DNA of 24,593 nucleotides from Gemmatimonadales bacterium (GCA_025929805.1 JAICPP010000020.1:1-24593), one strand, 5' to 3'. Counted from the first letter of the stretch, positions 1 to 8,426 are shown. The notes: generated from the letters alone by a model not told the origin. Numbers and translations are program-made.

Positions 1-1035
1 AGCGGGGGCTATGGCCTCGACGTATTGAGGCATGCTGCCGGCGACCAGAGGGCCCACCGCAAGGCTCAAACCACCGAGCAACGGCGGCACAAAGCAAGCA
101 AAGGGCAGCAGGGTCCGGTCGAGGTGCACCTGGAGCGCGGCCGCCGGGCCGGAGCAGGACGCCTGCCGATAGACCTGCGGGAACACCACGGTGCGAACGA
201 CAATGGCCAGGACCCCGGCAAAGGCCGTTACCGATCCGGCGAACGCGTAGTAGCCCAGCATGGTAGGACCGCCCCACACGGCTACGACCCAGCGATCGCT
301 GGTGGAGAGCAGAATTCCAATTCCCATGGTGAGCACCACCGGCAGGCCGACCCGGAGCATCCGGTGCACCATTTCCCAGTCGAGGGCCGGTCGAAGCTCC
401 ACCCAACGAGCAGCCGCGGCGATGCCCATCAGGTTGGCGACGGTGAGGCCGACAAATGCGCCGCTCAATCCCCAGCCGGCAGCAAGCCCCACACTCCAGA
501 GCAGGTGGAGCACCGACGTGCCCGCCTCGAGCATGGAGTAACGCCGGAGGTCGCCCCGGCCCCGGGTACAGACCAGCGCATAGCCATAGATGGCCTCGGT
601 GAGGCTCGCAGCGGCAAAGCCGCGGAGCAGCAACCGGGTGGTCGCATCTTCAACCAGAAAGGCAGCGCCCAGGGCAACGGCGGCTATTGCTCCTGACAGA
701 ACCAGCACGAACCCCAGGGCAGCGGCGGGCGATCTCCGCTGGTTGGCACCAACACCCGAGCGTTGCTGGAACAGTTCCAGCTCCAGCCCGCGGTATACGC
801 TGATGGCAGCAAGGGCAGAATACCTCATGCCGAGCCGCAGCAGAGCCCAGGTGCCGAAGGCTGCTGGCCCGAGCAGCAGCGCCAGCAGCACTCCTCGCGT
901 TGCCAGCATGGCTTCGGTACTTCCCCGGGAGAGTGCATATCCGGCGAATCGCCGCCACAGGCCCGAACCCGAACGGCTCGAAGCCCGGTCACTCGAAGTG
1001 AGGACAGGGAGATTCGAGGTGGCCGGGTGGGTCAT
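1..1035 (-). CDS. Oligosaccharide flippase (Wzx/MATE-like), N-terminal part only
   Basis: The reverse strand is open from an ATG at 1035 to the window edge, giving the first 345 residues of a membrane protein; the C-terminus lies outside. The visible part has a short polar N-terminus, then a segment reading GYALSRGSTEAMLATRG followed by a hydrophobic stretch, and further Ala/Leu/Val-rich membrane segments separated by short Arg-rich loops. This pattern matches polysaccharide-biosynthesis flippases that move lipid-linked glycans across the inner membrane. The start overlaps the stop of the acyltransferase gene by 4 nt (ATGA), making it the seventh gene of the operon. Family assignment rests on topology and general resemblance rather than a catalytic motif; a related multidrug/oligosaccharidyl exporter is the alternative. 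Confidence 0.8.
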   Translation of the reverse strand, partial: MTHPATSNLPVLTSSDRASSRSGSGLWRRFAGYALSRGSTEAMLATRGVLLALLLGPAAFGTWALLRLGMRYSALAAISVYRGLELELFQQRSGVGANQRRSPAAALGFVLVLSGAIAAVALGAAFLVEDATTRLLLRGFAAASLTEAIYGYALVCTRGRGDLRRYSMLEAGTSVLHLLWSVGLAAGWGLSGAFVGLTVANLMGIAAAARWVELRPALDWEMVHRMLRVGLPVVLTMGIGILLSTSDRWVVAVWGGPTMLGYYAFAGSVTAFAGVLAIVVRTVVFPQVYRQASCSGPAAALQVHLDRTLLPFACFVPPLLGGLSLAVGPLVAGSMPQYVEAIAPA

Positions 1036-1715
1036 CGGGGAAGCGTGAGCTCGATGGGGACAGGCGCGTTCAGGCTGCGGTACCAGCTGCGCATCCAGGA
1101 CAGCACCTTGATGCGCGCCACGGTGCCGAGCACTCGGGTAGGTGCTACCCGGGCGATCGAGCGGAGCGATCCGACCTTTTTGGGATGCACGACCATCCAG
1201 CTACGCTGGAAGCCCTCATCCCAGCTCAGCTTGAGGCCTCGACTGAGAAGTGCAGCCGCAACACCGTGCCGCCGCTCGTGGCGGATCACCTCGATCTGCC
1301 AGATGTAGTTGGTATAGGGTGGAAGCGGGAGGTCGTAGCTCTCGTGGCGGACCTCGACCGCCGGAGAGAACCAGATGTATCCCACTGCCTGTCTCTGCTT
1401 CCAGGCAACCAGGCAAGTGCGGCCTGCCCCGGCCGCTTCGTGGAAGCGCGGGCCCAGGTGGCTTCGTGCCATATCGCCCAGCAACAGCCAGTCCGGACCG
1501 CTGAACGGGCGGATATCGACACCATCGGGGGCCGGCATGTCCACCAGGCCGGATAGATCGGCCTCGAGCACGAAGCGGCGCACGTATCCGCCGACCCGGT
1601 CCAGGGTGCGCCGGCGGATCTCGTCCCGCACGCCGGTTCCCCCGGCGGCACGCCAGGCCCGGACCGCATCTTCCGGGAAGGTGCGGATGTCGTGGACGTA
1701 CTTAGCGAGCATCAT
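1032..1715 (-). CDS. GNAT-family N-acyltransferase
   Basis: A 227-residue protein. The middle and C-terminal half carry a GNAT fold signature: a strand-rich segment (AVGYIWFSP), then IEVIRHERRHGVAAALL, in which RRHGVA fits the acyl-CoA pyrophosphate loop (R/Q-x-x-G-x-A), then a helix and the late strand RSWMVVHPKK. Such enzymes transfer an acyl group from acyl-CoA to an amine. The frame is open further upstream to 1757, but the ATG at 1715 is preferred because it overlaps the previous stop by 4 nt (ATGA), as at most junctions in this operon. Between a ligase and a flippase, it probably acylates an amino sugar or amino-acid substituent of the glycan; that substrate is an inference. Confidence 0.8.
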   Translation of the reverse strand: MMLAKYVHDIRTFPEDAVRAWRAAGGTGVRDEIRRRTLDRVGGYVRRFVLEADLSGLVDMPAPDGVDIRPFSGPDWLLLGDMARSHLGPRFHEAAGAGRTCLVAWKQRQAVGYIWFSPAVEVRHESYDLPLPPYTNYIWQIEVIRHERRHGVAAALLSRGLKLSWDEGFQRSWMVVHPKKVGSLRSIARVAPTRVLGTVARIKVLSWMRSWYRSLNAPVPIELTLPR

Positions 1716-3079
1716 TTGCCGGTGTAGGCTCGACGTGCAGATCCGTTTTCGACCCACACGGCCCCTCGCTCTTTCAGCGTCAGCTCGGCCTCGGCAAACA
1801 GCTCGGCTGCCTCGGCGGCCGTGCTGCCAAATGCGATCATGCTACACCGGCCGTACTGGAGGCACCCGGTGGCGTACGGCAGGAGCCCGCTCTTGCGCCC
1901 GGGAGAGAGCAGTAGATCGTGCAATCCCTCCTGCACGTCGGTAAAGGTCCGCACGCCGGTACGGATGCTCCCGGATACAAAGGCGGGGGCTATGCCCAGG
2001 CGCTCGGCAACGAACAGCGGATAGGTGGCGCCATTCACGCGCGGATTCAGTTCCGCCAGGAATGCCTTCGACCCACCGTGTTCATCGGTGTACTCCACGA
2101 AATCGAATCCCACGAGGCCGGCGTAGCCACCGTCTCGCAACCAGCGGGTCAGAACACCGGCCCAGCGGATCAGATCCTCCCGGCAATGAGTCTCCGAGGG
2201 GTAGCTGTTCCCGGTGTGAACCAGATGCTGGTTGAGCCGCTGGTCGGTGATGCCCACGCAGTCGATGGTCCCGTGCTCCGGATCGATGTGCATCTGAATG
2301 TTGGGCGAGGCATCCGCTGGAAACAGGGCCTCGACAAGATAGAACCGGTTGTCTTCCCGCTGCTCGAGCTTGGCGCTCAGTTCATCGATCTCACAATCGA
2401 CTGGTGAGACCACGAACGTCGAGGATCCGGCCGCACCGCACGACCCCCGCACGATTGCCTTCCCTGTGATATACGAGTGCCGGAAGATCGCCGCAGCCAG
2501 GCCCTGGCGTCGTTGCGCCGAACTCGCGCAGGCGCCGAGATCGATCACTTCGCCCGGAGCGACCGGAACACCGAGATCGAGGGCGGCAGCGCGGATGTGG
2601 TGCTTGCAGTCAGCATAGGCGACTAGGTCCGGATCTGCACCCATCACCCGAACCGGCATCCCGGTTTTTTCGCGGAGCACCCGGGCCAGCTCGAACTGCC
2701 CGGCCGAGGACAGGAAAGGGTGAATCTGAGTCGTCCCCTCAGTCTGCATCCGGCTGCTGAGCATGCCGAGCGCCTCCTCGCTGTCCAGCAGCCGCTGCCA
2801 TAGCGGGCCGTCACCACTTTGAAACCTCGAGGCGACGATGAGGTTTTCAGGCTTGGGTCCAATGCCAAGGCAGGCGAGAAACTCCAGGTAGGCGGGGTCG
2901 ACTTCAGCGGTGACGCACACGATGTCCTGGCGCTCCGCCAACAGGAGCGCGCGTTCGGCGTATCTCTCCATACCCGGGCTCGCGGCATTGAGCTCGGCCA
3001 GATAGTCGACCGATGTTCCGCAATGGACGAAGAGCCGGGAATGCGATCCCGACTCCAGGGACTCCAGCAGCTTACCCAT
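1712..3079 (-). CDS. ATP-grasp ligase, possibly PGM1-like peptide ligase
   Basis: A 455-residue protein with an N-terminal pre-ATP-grasp domain (about 1-150), an ATP-grasp core (about 150-370) and a C-terminal extension. In the core, ITGKAIVRGS (about 204-213) is in the position of the ATP-binding Lys strand, and GLVGFDFVEY with AELNPRVNGATYP (about 321-354) supplies the metal-binding Glu343 and Asn345. ATP-grasp enzymes join a carboxylate, through an acyl phosphate, to an amine or similar nucleophile. The pre-ATP-grasp domain plus a C-terminal domain containing LLPYATGCLQYG and SMIAFGSTAAEA recall the peptide ligase PGM1 of pheganomycin synthesis, but this is a resemblance from memory. It overlaps the preceding CapK-like gene by 8 nt and the following GNAT gene by 4 nt. 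Confidence 0.78.
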   Translation of the reverse strand: MGKLLESLESGSHSRLFVHCGTSVDYLAELNAASPGMERYAERALLLAERQDIVCVTAEVDPAYLEFLACLGIGPKPENLIVASRFQSGDGPLWQRLLDSEEALGMLSSRMQTEGTTQIHPFLSSAGQFELARVLREKTGMPVRVMGADPDLVAYADCKHHIRAAALDLGVPVAPGEVIDLGACASSAQRRQGLAAAIFRHSYITGKAIVRGSCGAAGSSTFVVSPVDCEIDELSAKLEQREDNRFYLVEALFPADASPNIQMHIDPEHGTIDCVGITDQRLNQHLVHTGNSYPSETHCREDLIRWAGVLTRWLRDGGYAGLVGFDFVEYTDEHGGSKAFLAELNPRVNGATYPLFVAERLGIAPAFVSGSIRTGVRTFTDVQEGLHDLLLSPGRKSGLLPYATGCLQYGRCSMIAFGSTAAEAAELFAEAELTLKERGAVWVENGSARRAYTGK

Positions 3080-4370
3080 GGAATGGCGCCGCCGGCCTGC
3101 CGCTGGAGTCGGGATGAACCAGGGAGCGTGCCGGGCGAAACTTCCCCGTTGGGTCCAGCGGAATGTGATCGAGCAGTTGGACCTTGAACTCTACTCCAGG
3201 ACCCAGCAGGGGCAGGACCGACCGTTCGACCCGGGAGACCTGATCCGAGACCCGCCCGTCAACTGGAATGACCCGCAAGACGATGCGGTCCCGGCGCTCT
3301 TGGAGTAACTGGTACTGCCGGATCCAGGTGTCGGCACCGGCGATCAAGCTCGTGAGTATCTGGTAGGGGTGTATCACCCTTCCGTCTGGGAGGGTGAACG
3401 AGTCAATGGCGCGTCCCTGAATGTCGCCAATGGTCGAAAACGGCTGGCCGCAGCCGCAGCGCTCGTCACCTCGGGTGACGATGTCGCCCAGCCGATAGCG
3501 AATGAACGGCATTGCAAAGGCGTTCAGGTTGGTAGCAACCACCTCGCCCTGCTCGCCCGGTCGTACCGGCTGGCCGTCGCGCAGGACCTCCAGAATTGCC
3601 CCGTCGTCACAGGTGTGGAACTGACCACTCACGCCACACTCCCAGCCCAGCAACGGGAACTCATGGCTGCCGTAGATCTGGCGCACGGGGACACCGAATC
3701 CCTGCTGGATCCGGCGTTGCATCACCGGTGTGAGCGTCTCGCCGCCGACAACCAGCAGCCGGGGGCGCACCGGCTGGCCTGCACTCGACGCGAGATAATC
3801 CGCCACCCGGCACAGCATCCCCGGCATGCCAGTGATTATGGCGGGGCGGAGTTCCCGGAGCCGGGCGGCGACGACCTCCGGTTCCTGCAGCCCGTCCAGC
3901 CGGAAAGACCGATTGATACCAAACGCCCGAAGAGTTCGGCCGATCAGTTTACGATCGTTGGGATCGTCCGGCCGAACTACACCAACCGAGACCTTGCAGT
4001 CCCCGATTCGCATGCCCAAGGACCGCAGCGCCCGAAGACGTAGCAGGTACTGGCGCTTGTCCTCCAACCAGGTGCGCCGAATGGTGAACGGCTCTCCGGT
4101 CGATCCGCTGGTTCGGACCGAAAGCAGGCGAGCGAGGTTCATGCCGGACGCCAGTATTTCATGGGCCGGCAGGCCCCGCAGGTCCTGCTTGGTGGTGATC
4201 GGGATCAGCTCGAGGTCGACCGCTCCGCGGATATGCCTGGGATGCAGACGATGCCGGTCGAAGAGCTTGCGGTAATAAGGCACCCGCTCGTACGCATGGA
4301 CCAGAAGACTCCGTAGTCGCGCGTCTCGGTAGGTCTCCAGTTCTTCCCGGGAGGTCCCCGTGATCCTCAT
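3072..4370 (-). CDS. CapK/PaaK-like adenylate-forming enzyme (first of two by coordinate)
   Basis: A 432-residue member of the ANL superfamily close to phenylacetate-CoA ligase and CapK. Core motifs are intact: the phosphate-binding loop TSGSTGEP (about 87-94), YGSHE (233-237), YRLGD with the ribose-binding Asp (292-296), a CGCG cysteine cluster (305-308), the hinge GRAID (319-323) and a C-terminal PTGKF whose Lys is the expected adenylation catalyst. It should activate a carboxylic acid as an acyl adenylate, perhaps passing it to CoA. The frame is open to 4493, but the ATG at 4370 starts where homology begins and makes an ATGA overlap with the upstream ATP-grasp gene. The substrate cannot be read from the sequence. 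CapK-type proteins are common in capsule and exopolysaccharide loci. Confidence 0.87.
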   Translation of the reverse strand: MRITGTSREELETYRDARLRSLLVHAYERVPYYRKLFDRHRLHPRHIRGAVDLELIPITTKQDLRGLPAHEILASGMNLARLLSVRTSGSTGEPFTIRRTWLEDKRQYLLRLRALRSLGMRIGDCKVSVGVVRPDDPNDRKLIGRTLRAFGINRSFRLDGLQEPEVVAARLRELRPAIITGMPGMLCRVADYLASSAGQPVRPRLLVVGGETLTPVMQRRIQQGFGVPVRQIYGSHEFPLLGWECGVSGQFHTCDDGAILEVLRDGQPVRPGEQGEVVATNLNAFAMPFIRYRLGDIVTRGDERCGCGQPFSTIGDIQGRAIDSFTLPDGRVIHPYQILTSLIAGADTWIRQYQLLQERRDRIVLRVIPVDGRVSDQVSRVERSVLPLLGPGVEFKVQLLDHIPLDPTGKFRPARSLVHPDSSGRPAAPFHG

Positions 4371-5614
4371 ACGGTCTCCGTCAGGCTGGGGCCGGGGACA
4401 CTGGCCGGCATCGGTTGAAACCGACTGTGAACCTCGTCGCGGACGCGGGGATCCCGTACACCTTTTGCTGCCTTGCGGAGCGTTCCCGCCCACTGGGCCA
4501 GGAAGGGGATCGGGTCCTTGGCTGACCAGACCGCGTCCACCCAGGGTCCGGTGTAGCTGCGAATGAACTCAGGCCAGCTCCAGTCGGAACCTCGCTCCTC
4601 GACGGCGGTATACAACAGGTCCGCGTGCAGGTGGGTCCACACTCCGTTCCAGCCATTGGGTGCCGCGCTGACGGTTTCGCGCAGCACGTGCTCCCGCCAG
4701 GCGAGCAGCGGATAGTTCACGCCGCAGCGGGTGGGAAGAGCGTTACTGAGCGGGCAGCGTCCATTGATCTCCATCAGCCGGAATCGGCCATCCCGCGGAT
4801 CGAGCTTGTACTCCACGCACGCCAGGCCCCGCCACCCGATGCGCTGAAGCAGGGCAAGGGTGCGCTCACGAAGCTCGGGAACCTGGGCCGGCACGGCCGC
4901 ACGCCCCACGCCGTAATGGCGCGGAGCCTTGCGCAGCTTTCTCGAAGCGAACTCGGCTGCGGGCTGTCCCCACCGGTCGATATATGCCGTGTAGCTGTAG
5001 ACCCGACCGTCGGACCCGGGTACCAGATCGAGGACCTCGGCTGCCATGCTCGACTGCTCTACCCGATCTACCGCGGCGATGAGCTCCGCCCGGTCCTGTG
5101 CCACGATGAGCTTCTTGCCGAAGACCTCCCAGAATCGCGCGCTCTGGAGCGGCTTGACGATCAGGGGGAAGACGAGATCCAGTCGCGCGGCCGTCGGGCG
5201 TGAGGCTGGCCCGTACGAGTGCGGAACATCCACCCCCACCTCTCGGGCCAGCCGATGGGTGATGGCCTTGTCGAGCACACGGCGGGTGACCTCCTCCTCG
5301 GGAACGGTCACCCGATACCACCGGCCCAGGAAGTCCCGGTATTGGGCTAGGGCCGCGAGCGCGTAGTCGTTGGTCGGGATCAGCGCCCAATTTCTCCACT
5401 GCCCGCGCCGAGCCTCGAGCAGATCGATCAGACCGTCGGGGCGCTGGTTGAGGTAGTGCACCCGGTGAGCTTCGTGGGCATACCGGGAGTGCTGGGCGAT
5501 GTCATGGTCGGTGGTCAGCACCACCGCCGTGCGAACCCCCTCGCGGGCCAGTCCCCGCAGCGCTCCGACTCCGTTGGCGTAACCGCCGATGACCACCGCG
5601 CCTGGATGACTCAT
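4367..5614 (-). CDS. ATP-grasp carboligase (COG3919-like)
   Basis: A 415-residue ATP-grasp protein. The N-terminus begins with a Rossmann-like strand and Gly-rich loop (AVVIGGYANGVGALR), typical of the pre-ATP-grasp domain. FPLIVKPL (149-156) holds the ATP-binding Lys154, GLACVEYKLDP (263-273) forms the core strand, and MEINGR (281-286) supplies metal-binding Glu282 and Asn284. Overall it resembles the carbamoyl-phosphate-synthase-like predicted carboligases of exopolysaccharide loci. It should form an amide or similar bond from a carboxylate and ATP. It overlaps both neighbours by 4 nt and lies between two CapK-like enzymes. It is not a close copy of the other ATP-grasp enzyme in the operon, so a recent tandem duplication is unlikely. 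Substrates are unknown. Confidence 0.82.
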   Translation of the reverse strand: MSHPGAVVIGGYANGVGALRGLAREGVRTAVVLTTDHDIAQHSRYAHEAHRVHYLNQRPDGLIDLLEARRGQWRNWALIPTNDYALAALAQYRDFLGRWYRVTVPEEEVTRRVLDKAITHRLAREVGVDVPHSYGPASRPTAARLDLVFPLIVKPLQSARFWEVFGKKLIVAQDRAELIAAVDRVEQSSMAAEVLDLVPGSDGRVYSYTAYIDRWGQPAAEFASRKLRKAPRHYGVGRAAVPAQVPELRERTLALLQRIGWRGLACVEYKLDPRDGRFRLMEINGRCPLSNALPTRCGVNYPLLAWREHVLRETVSAAPNGWNGVWTHLHADLLYTAVEERGSDWSWPEFIRSYTGPWVDAVWSAKDPIPFLAQWAGTLRKAAKGVRDPRVRDEVHSRFQPMPASVPGPSLTETV

Positions 5615-6891
5615 GCGAGTGGCTCCACGACCCGGAACTTTGCCCGGGGGCCGGTGGGGAGCCGGTCCACGAACTCCACATCGGCGTCCAGAAAGGGCGC
5701 TACCTCGAAGCGTAACGCGCTCTGCACCTGAGCAGTCACGGCGGTACGGTCCGCGGCTGCTTCCAGAATGGCCCGGACCCTGACTCGCGTCTGATCCAGC
5801 TGCCTGACCTGGTAGCGCAGCACACCAGGGATGCGCTCGATGGCACAGGTGAGCGCATAGGGTGAGATCCGCTGTCCATCCCGCATGACGAGGATGTCCG
5901 CTTTCCTGCCGGTCACCACACCCATGAGCGGCATGGGGCAGCCGCAGGAACAGGTATCCGCCAGCAGGGTCCCCCGGTCACCGGTCCGGTAGCGGAGAAG
6001 CGGCATGGCGCGGTTCACCAGCAGAGTCGCCACCAGATCACCCTCGCTGCCGGTCGGAAGAGACTGGCCGGACTCGTCCACCGCCTCGAGATGCACCACG
6101 TCGGCGTTGAGATGCATCTTCCCCTGGGGACATTCCCAGGCGATCTCCTTGGTCTCTGAAGTGCCGTAGATGTCGTACACCGGCGCTCCATAGGCGCGCA
6201 CCAGATTCTCGCGAGTGAGGCTCTGGAGCAGCTCGCCGCTGGTGAACACCGCGCGAACCGGAAGCCGCCGGCCTCGCTGCTGCAAGAGCCGGCCGGCATC
6301 GAGCAGCGCGGAAGGGAGCCCGTACACCACGTCGGGTGCGAATGCCTCGAGTGCGGCAGCCACTGACGCTGCCGGCTCGAGTACGCTGATCCTGGCCCAG
6401 CGCCCGCCCCAACCGATTACCGGCCGGATGGACTGCATTGCATCGAGGAGCGCCACTCGATCGGTCGGTCGCGCGCCGCACGCAGCCCGGGCCCGCAGCT
6501 TCACCAGGTACTTGAGGCGGGCCCAGGCCCGGGGCTCGTAGTAAACCCGGAATGGCTCGCCGGTAGAACCCGAGGAGGACGACGAGTACCAGTCCGGCCT
6601 CAGCTCTCCGAAGTCGAGCACTCGGGTGCCTGCCCGCCGCAACTCCAGCTTGGAGACAGGAGGAAGGGCCGCGAGGGCCCGGTATGGATCCAGCCACAGG
6701 ATGGGATCGGCCCACTCGATCCCGGCGGATTGAAGCCGCCGGCCATAGAACGCGTTGTTGCGCGCCAGATGAAACAGCAAACGGCTCAGGCGAGCGCGGG
6801 CGATTGCCTGGATCGCCGCCGCATCTCGTTTGAGGACGCCGATGGTCGAGGCTGCATCCGCGGCGAGCCAAAAGCTCAGGGCGGCGTTCAC
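5611..6891 (-). CDS. CapK/PaaK-like adenylate-forming enzyme (second of two by coordinate)
   Basis: A 426-residue ANL-superfamily enzyme. The motifs are SSSSSGSTGEP (103-113), YGTSE (242-246), YRTGD (301-305), CSCGCP (314-319), GRKADI (328-333) and a C-terminal PTGPRAKF with the likely catalytic Lys. All indicate a competent carboxylate-activating enzyme. The start is a GTG at 6891 that overlaps the glycosyltransferase stop as GTGA; the downstream junction is ATGA. It shares its fold and motifs with the enzyme at 3072-4370 but differs widely elsewhere, including the residues around the adenine-binding motif (YGTSE against YGSHE), so the two probably use different acids. No acyl carrier protein or thioesterase accompanies it, leaving CoA or direct transfer as the likely fate of the adenylate. 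Confidence 0.87.
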   Translation of the reverse strand: MNAALSFWLAADAASTIGVLKRDAAAIQAIARARLSRLLFHLARNNAFYGRRLQSAGIEWADPILWLDPYRALAALPPVSKLELRRAGTRVLDFGELRPDWYSSSSSGSTGEPFRVYYEPRAWARLKYLVKLRARAACGARPTDRVALLDAMQSIRPVIGWGGRWARISVLEPAASVAAALEAFAPDVVYGLPSALLDAGRLLQQRGRRLPVRAVFTSGELLQSLTRENLVRAYGAPVYDIYGTSETKEIAWECPQGKMHLNADVVHLEAVDESGQSLPTGSEGDLVATLLVNRAMPLLRYRTGDRGTLLADTCSCGCPMPLMGVVTGRKADILVMRDGQRISPYALTCAIERIPGVLRYQVRQLDQTRVRVRAILEAAADRTAVTAQVQSALRFEVAPFLDADVEFVDRLPTGPRAKFRVVEPLA

Positions 6892-8099
6892 AGGGCGCTC
6901 ACGGTGGGCTCGGTGACCAGCTGTGGAACCGGCAGCTGATGCATGACACCCTCGTAGATGGAGAGGTAGCGCTTAACGACGTGGGACCACTCCAGAGTGG
7001 CCTCGGCCTTGGCGCGGTTCCGCACACTCATCTCGCTCCGCAGCTCGGGATCGTCGGCCAGGTACTGAATGGCCTGGGCAAGTGCCCCCGGGTTCCCTGG
7101 AGTCACCAGCAGACCGTTGACACCGTGCTCGATGAGCTCGGGAATGCCACCGACGTTGCTGCCGACCACCGGGAGACCCGAGGCCAAGGCTTCAGCGAAG
7201 ACGTTGCCAAAGGCTTCTGCCGAGGACGGGAGGGTAAAGAGGTGGGCGTCGCGGTAGCGCTGTGCCACCGCGGCGCGATCGAGGGAGCCGCTGAACCGGA
7301 TCTCGTGGGCAACGCCCAGCCGACTGGCGAGCTCCTGGAGTGTGCGCTCATCCGGCCCGCGGCCCACGATCTCCAGCTCGTATTTATCCCGCGGGAGCAG
7401 GGCGAACGCCCGGATCAGCTCGCCCAACCCCTTGCGCTCTACCAGTCGGGCCACGGCCAGGCAGCGGATTGGCTGGTTACCCGGGGCTTGCTCCGGCGGG
7501 TGGAACAGCCGCAGGTCTACCCCGTTGGGCACAACGCTGTATGACAGGCCGGGACAGGTCTGCGCGGTGAGCCGCCCCAGACTCTCACACACGGCCACCA
7601 CGCGGTCGGCTCGATGCCAGATCCATCGCGTCAACGGCGCCAATACTCGGTGGGCACGCTGCATGGAGACGTTGTAGGGATCGTAGCCCGGCACGTCCGA
7701 GCCACGCAGCGAAACGACGACCGGTACTCCACGAACGCCGGCAAAGGGCAGCAGGGCGCCAGTGGGGAGGGAGAAGAACACATGAACCGCGTCGTAGTGG
7801 TGGGTCCGAAGCAGGCGCCGCACCAGCGGCAGTGCACTCAGCAGGTAACTGGCCGCACCCCACATCCCCGCTTCATGGATGCCGGTACGTCTGCTTCGTA
7901 CCCGGTAGATCCGGAGCCTGCCCTCCTCCTGCAATTCATCCCGGCCGGATGCTCGGCGTTCACTCCCCCGGCCGGCCGAGGACGTCACCACGTCCACCGC
8001 CACACCCCGCTCCACCAGCCCTTGCGCCAGCGCAGCCGTAGCAACACCAGCACCGCCGCCCAGGGGTGGGTACTCGTAGTTCAGGACCAGGACGCGCAT
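6888..8099 (-). CDS. GT4-family glycosyltransferase (GT-B fold)
   Basis: A 403-residue retaining glycosyltransferase. The N-terminal domain opens with LNYEYPPLGGGAG, the usual start and Gly-rich acceptor loop of GT4 enzymes. The C-terminal nucleotide-sugar domain has VARLVERKG (216-224), the strand ELEIVGRGP (241-249), and the E-x7-E motif with Glu295 and Glu303 in SAEAFGNVFAEALASG, followed by GGIPELIEHGVNGLLV. It should add a sugar to a lipid-linked or glycan acceptor on the cytoplasmic face. The ATG at 8099 is preceded by GGAG nine bases upstream. It is the first gene of the seven-gene operon, and any promoter lies in the gap to its right. The sugar donor cannot be inferred. Confidence 0.9.
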   Translation of the reverse strand: MRVLVLNYEYPPLGGGAGVATAALAQGLVERGVAVDVVTSSAGRGSERRASGRDELQEEGRLRIYRVRSRRTGIHEAGMWGAASYLLSALPLVRRLLRTHHYDAVHVFFSLPTGALLPFAGVRGVPVVVSLRGSDVPGYDPYNVSMQRAHRVLAPLTRWIWHRADRVVAVCESLGRLTAQTCPGLSYSVVPNGVDLRLFHPPEQAPGNQPIRCLAVARLVERKGLGELIRAFALLPRDKYELEIVGRGPDERTLQELASRLGVAHEIRFSGSLDRAAVAQRYRDAHLFTLPSSAEAFGNVFAEALASGLPVVGSNVGGIPELIEHGVNGLLVTPGNPGALAQAIQYLADDPELRSEMSVRNRAKAEATLEWSHVVKRYLSIYEGVMHQLPVPQLVTEPTVSAL

Positions 8100-8426
8100 C
8101 TCGGACCGCTCCAGCGGGGAGAAGAGACGAGCCGTACCCTGCCCCTCCGCAGACGGCGGCGGGCTACAAATCGGCTGTATGAGGGATGCGAAGAAATGCG
8201 CGACGTGGGGGAGGCAAGAGGCACGCCATCCTCAGGTCACCGTGAGTCAGCAGTGCAGGTTTTGTCTCGCATGATTCAAGCGCTTGAGGCTGGTTCCTTT
8301 TCCGGCTCGAGCTCGCTTCGGAGAGGATGCATCAGCTTTGTGGTTCCCGAGCCCGCGCTGTAGCGGGTCGGCTACATGGAAGGAAATGATCCGCCGTCAA
8401 GTCCCGTCAGTCGACGCCGCATCGGC
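8100..8426. other. Non-coding gap upstream of the glycan operon
   Basis: These 327 bases lie between the start of the glycosyltransferase gene and the end of the DUF5916 gene, both on the minus strand. They should hold the glycan-operon promoter and any terminator for DUF5916. I could not identify a convincing -35/-10 pair. A 5-bp stem, CCCGC/GCGGG with a 6-nt loop, lies near 8353-8368 but has no T-run, so it is a weak terminator candidate. The clearest structure is the palindrome at 8276-8287. No supported gene or RNA gene was found here; open frames across it are extensions of antisense shadows. Confidence 0.6.
8276..8287. promoter_or_regulatory. Perfect 12-bp palindrome, possible operator
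   Basis: The sequence TCAAGCGCTTGA is a perfect 12-bp palindrome about 180 bases upstream of the glycosyltransferase start. Palindromes of this length suit a dimeric helix-turn-helix regulator. No neighbouring regulator gene points to a specific protein, and a chance origin is possible. Confidence 0.3.

Noticed and set aside
25..696. Plus-strand open frame of 223 codons at the left edge
   Set aside because: It is antisense to the flippase, rich in His/Arg/Gln/Gly and has no signal, domain or ribosome-binding site; a shadow of GC-rich codon usage.
7614..8363. Plus-strand 249-codon open frame crossing the gap upstream of the glycan operon
   Set aside because: Most of it is antisense to the glycosyltransferase; composition is unlike a folded protein and no ribosome-binding site or domain is seen.
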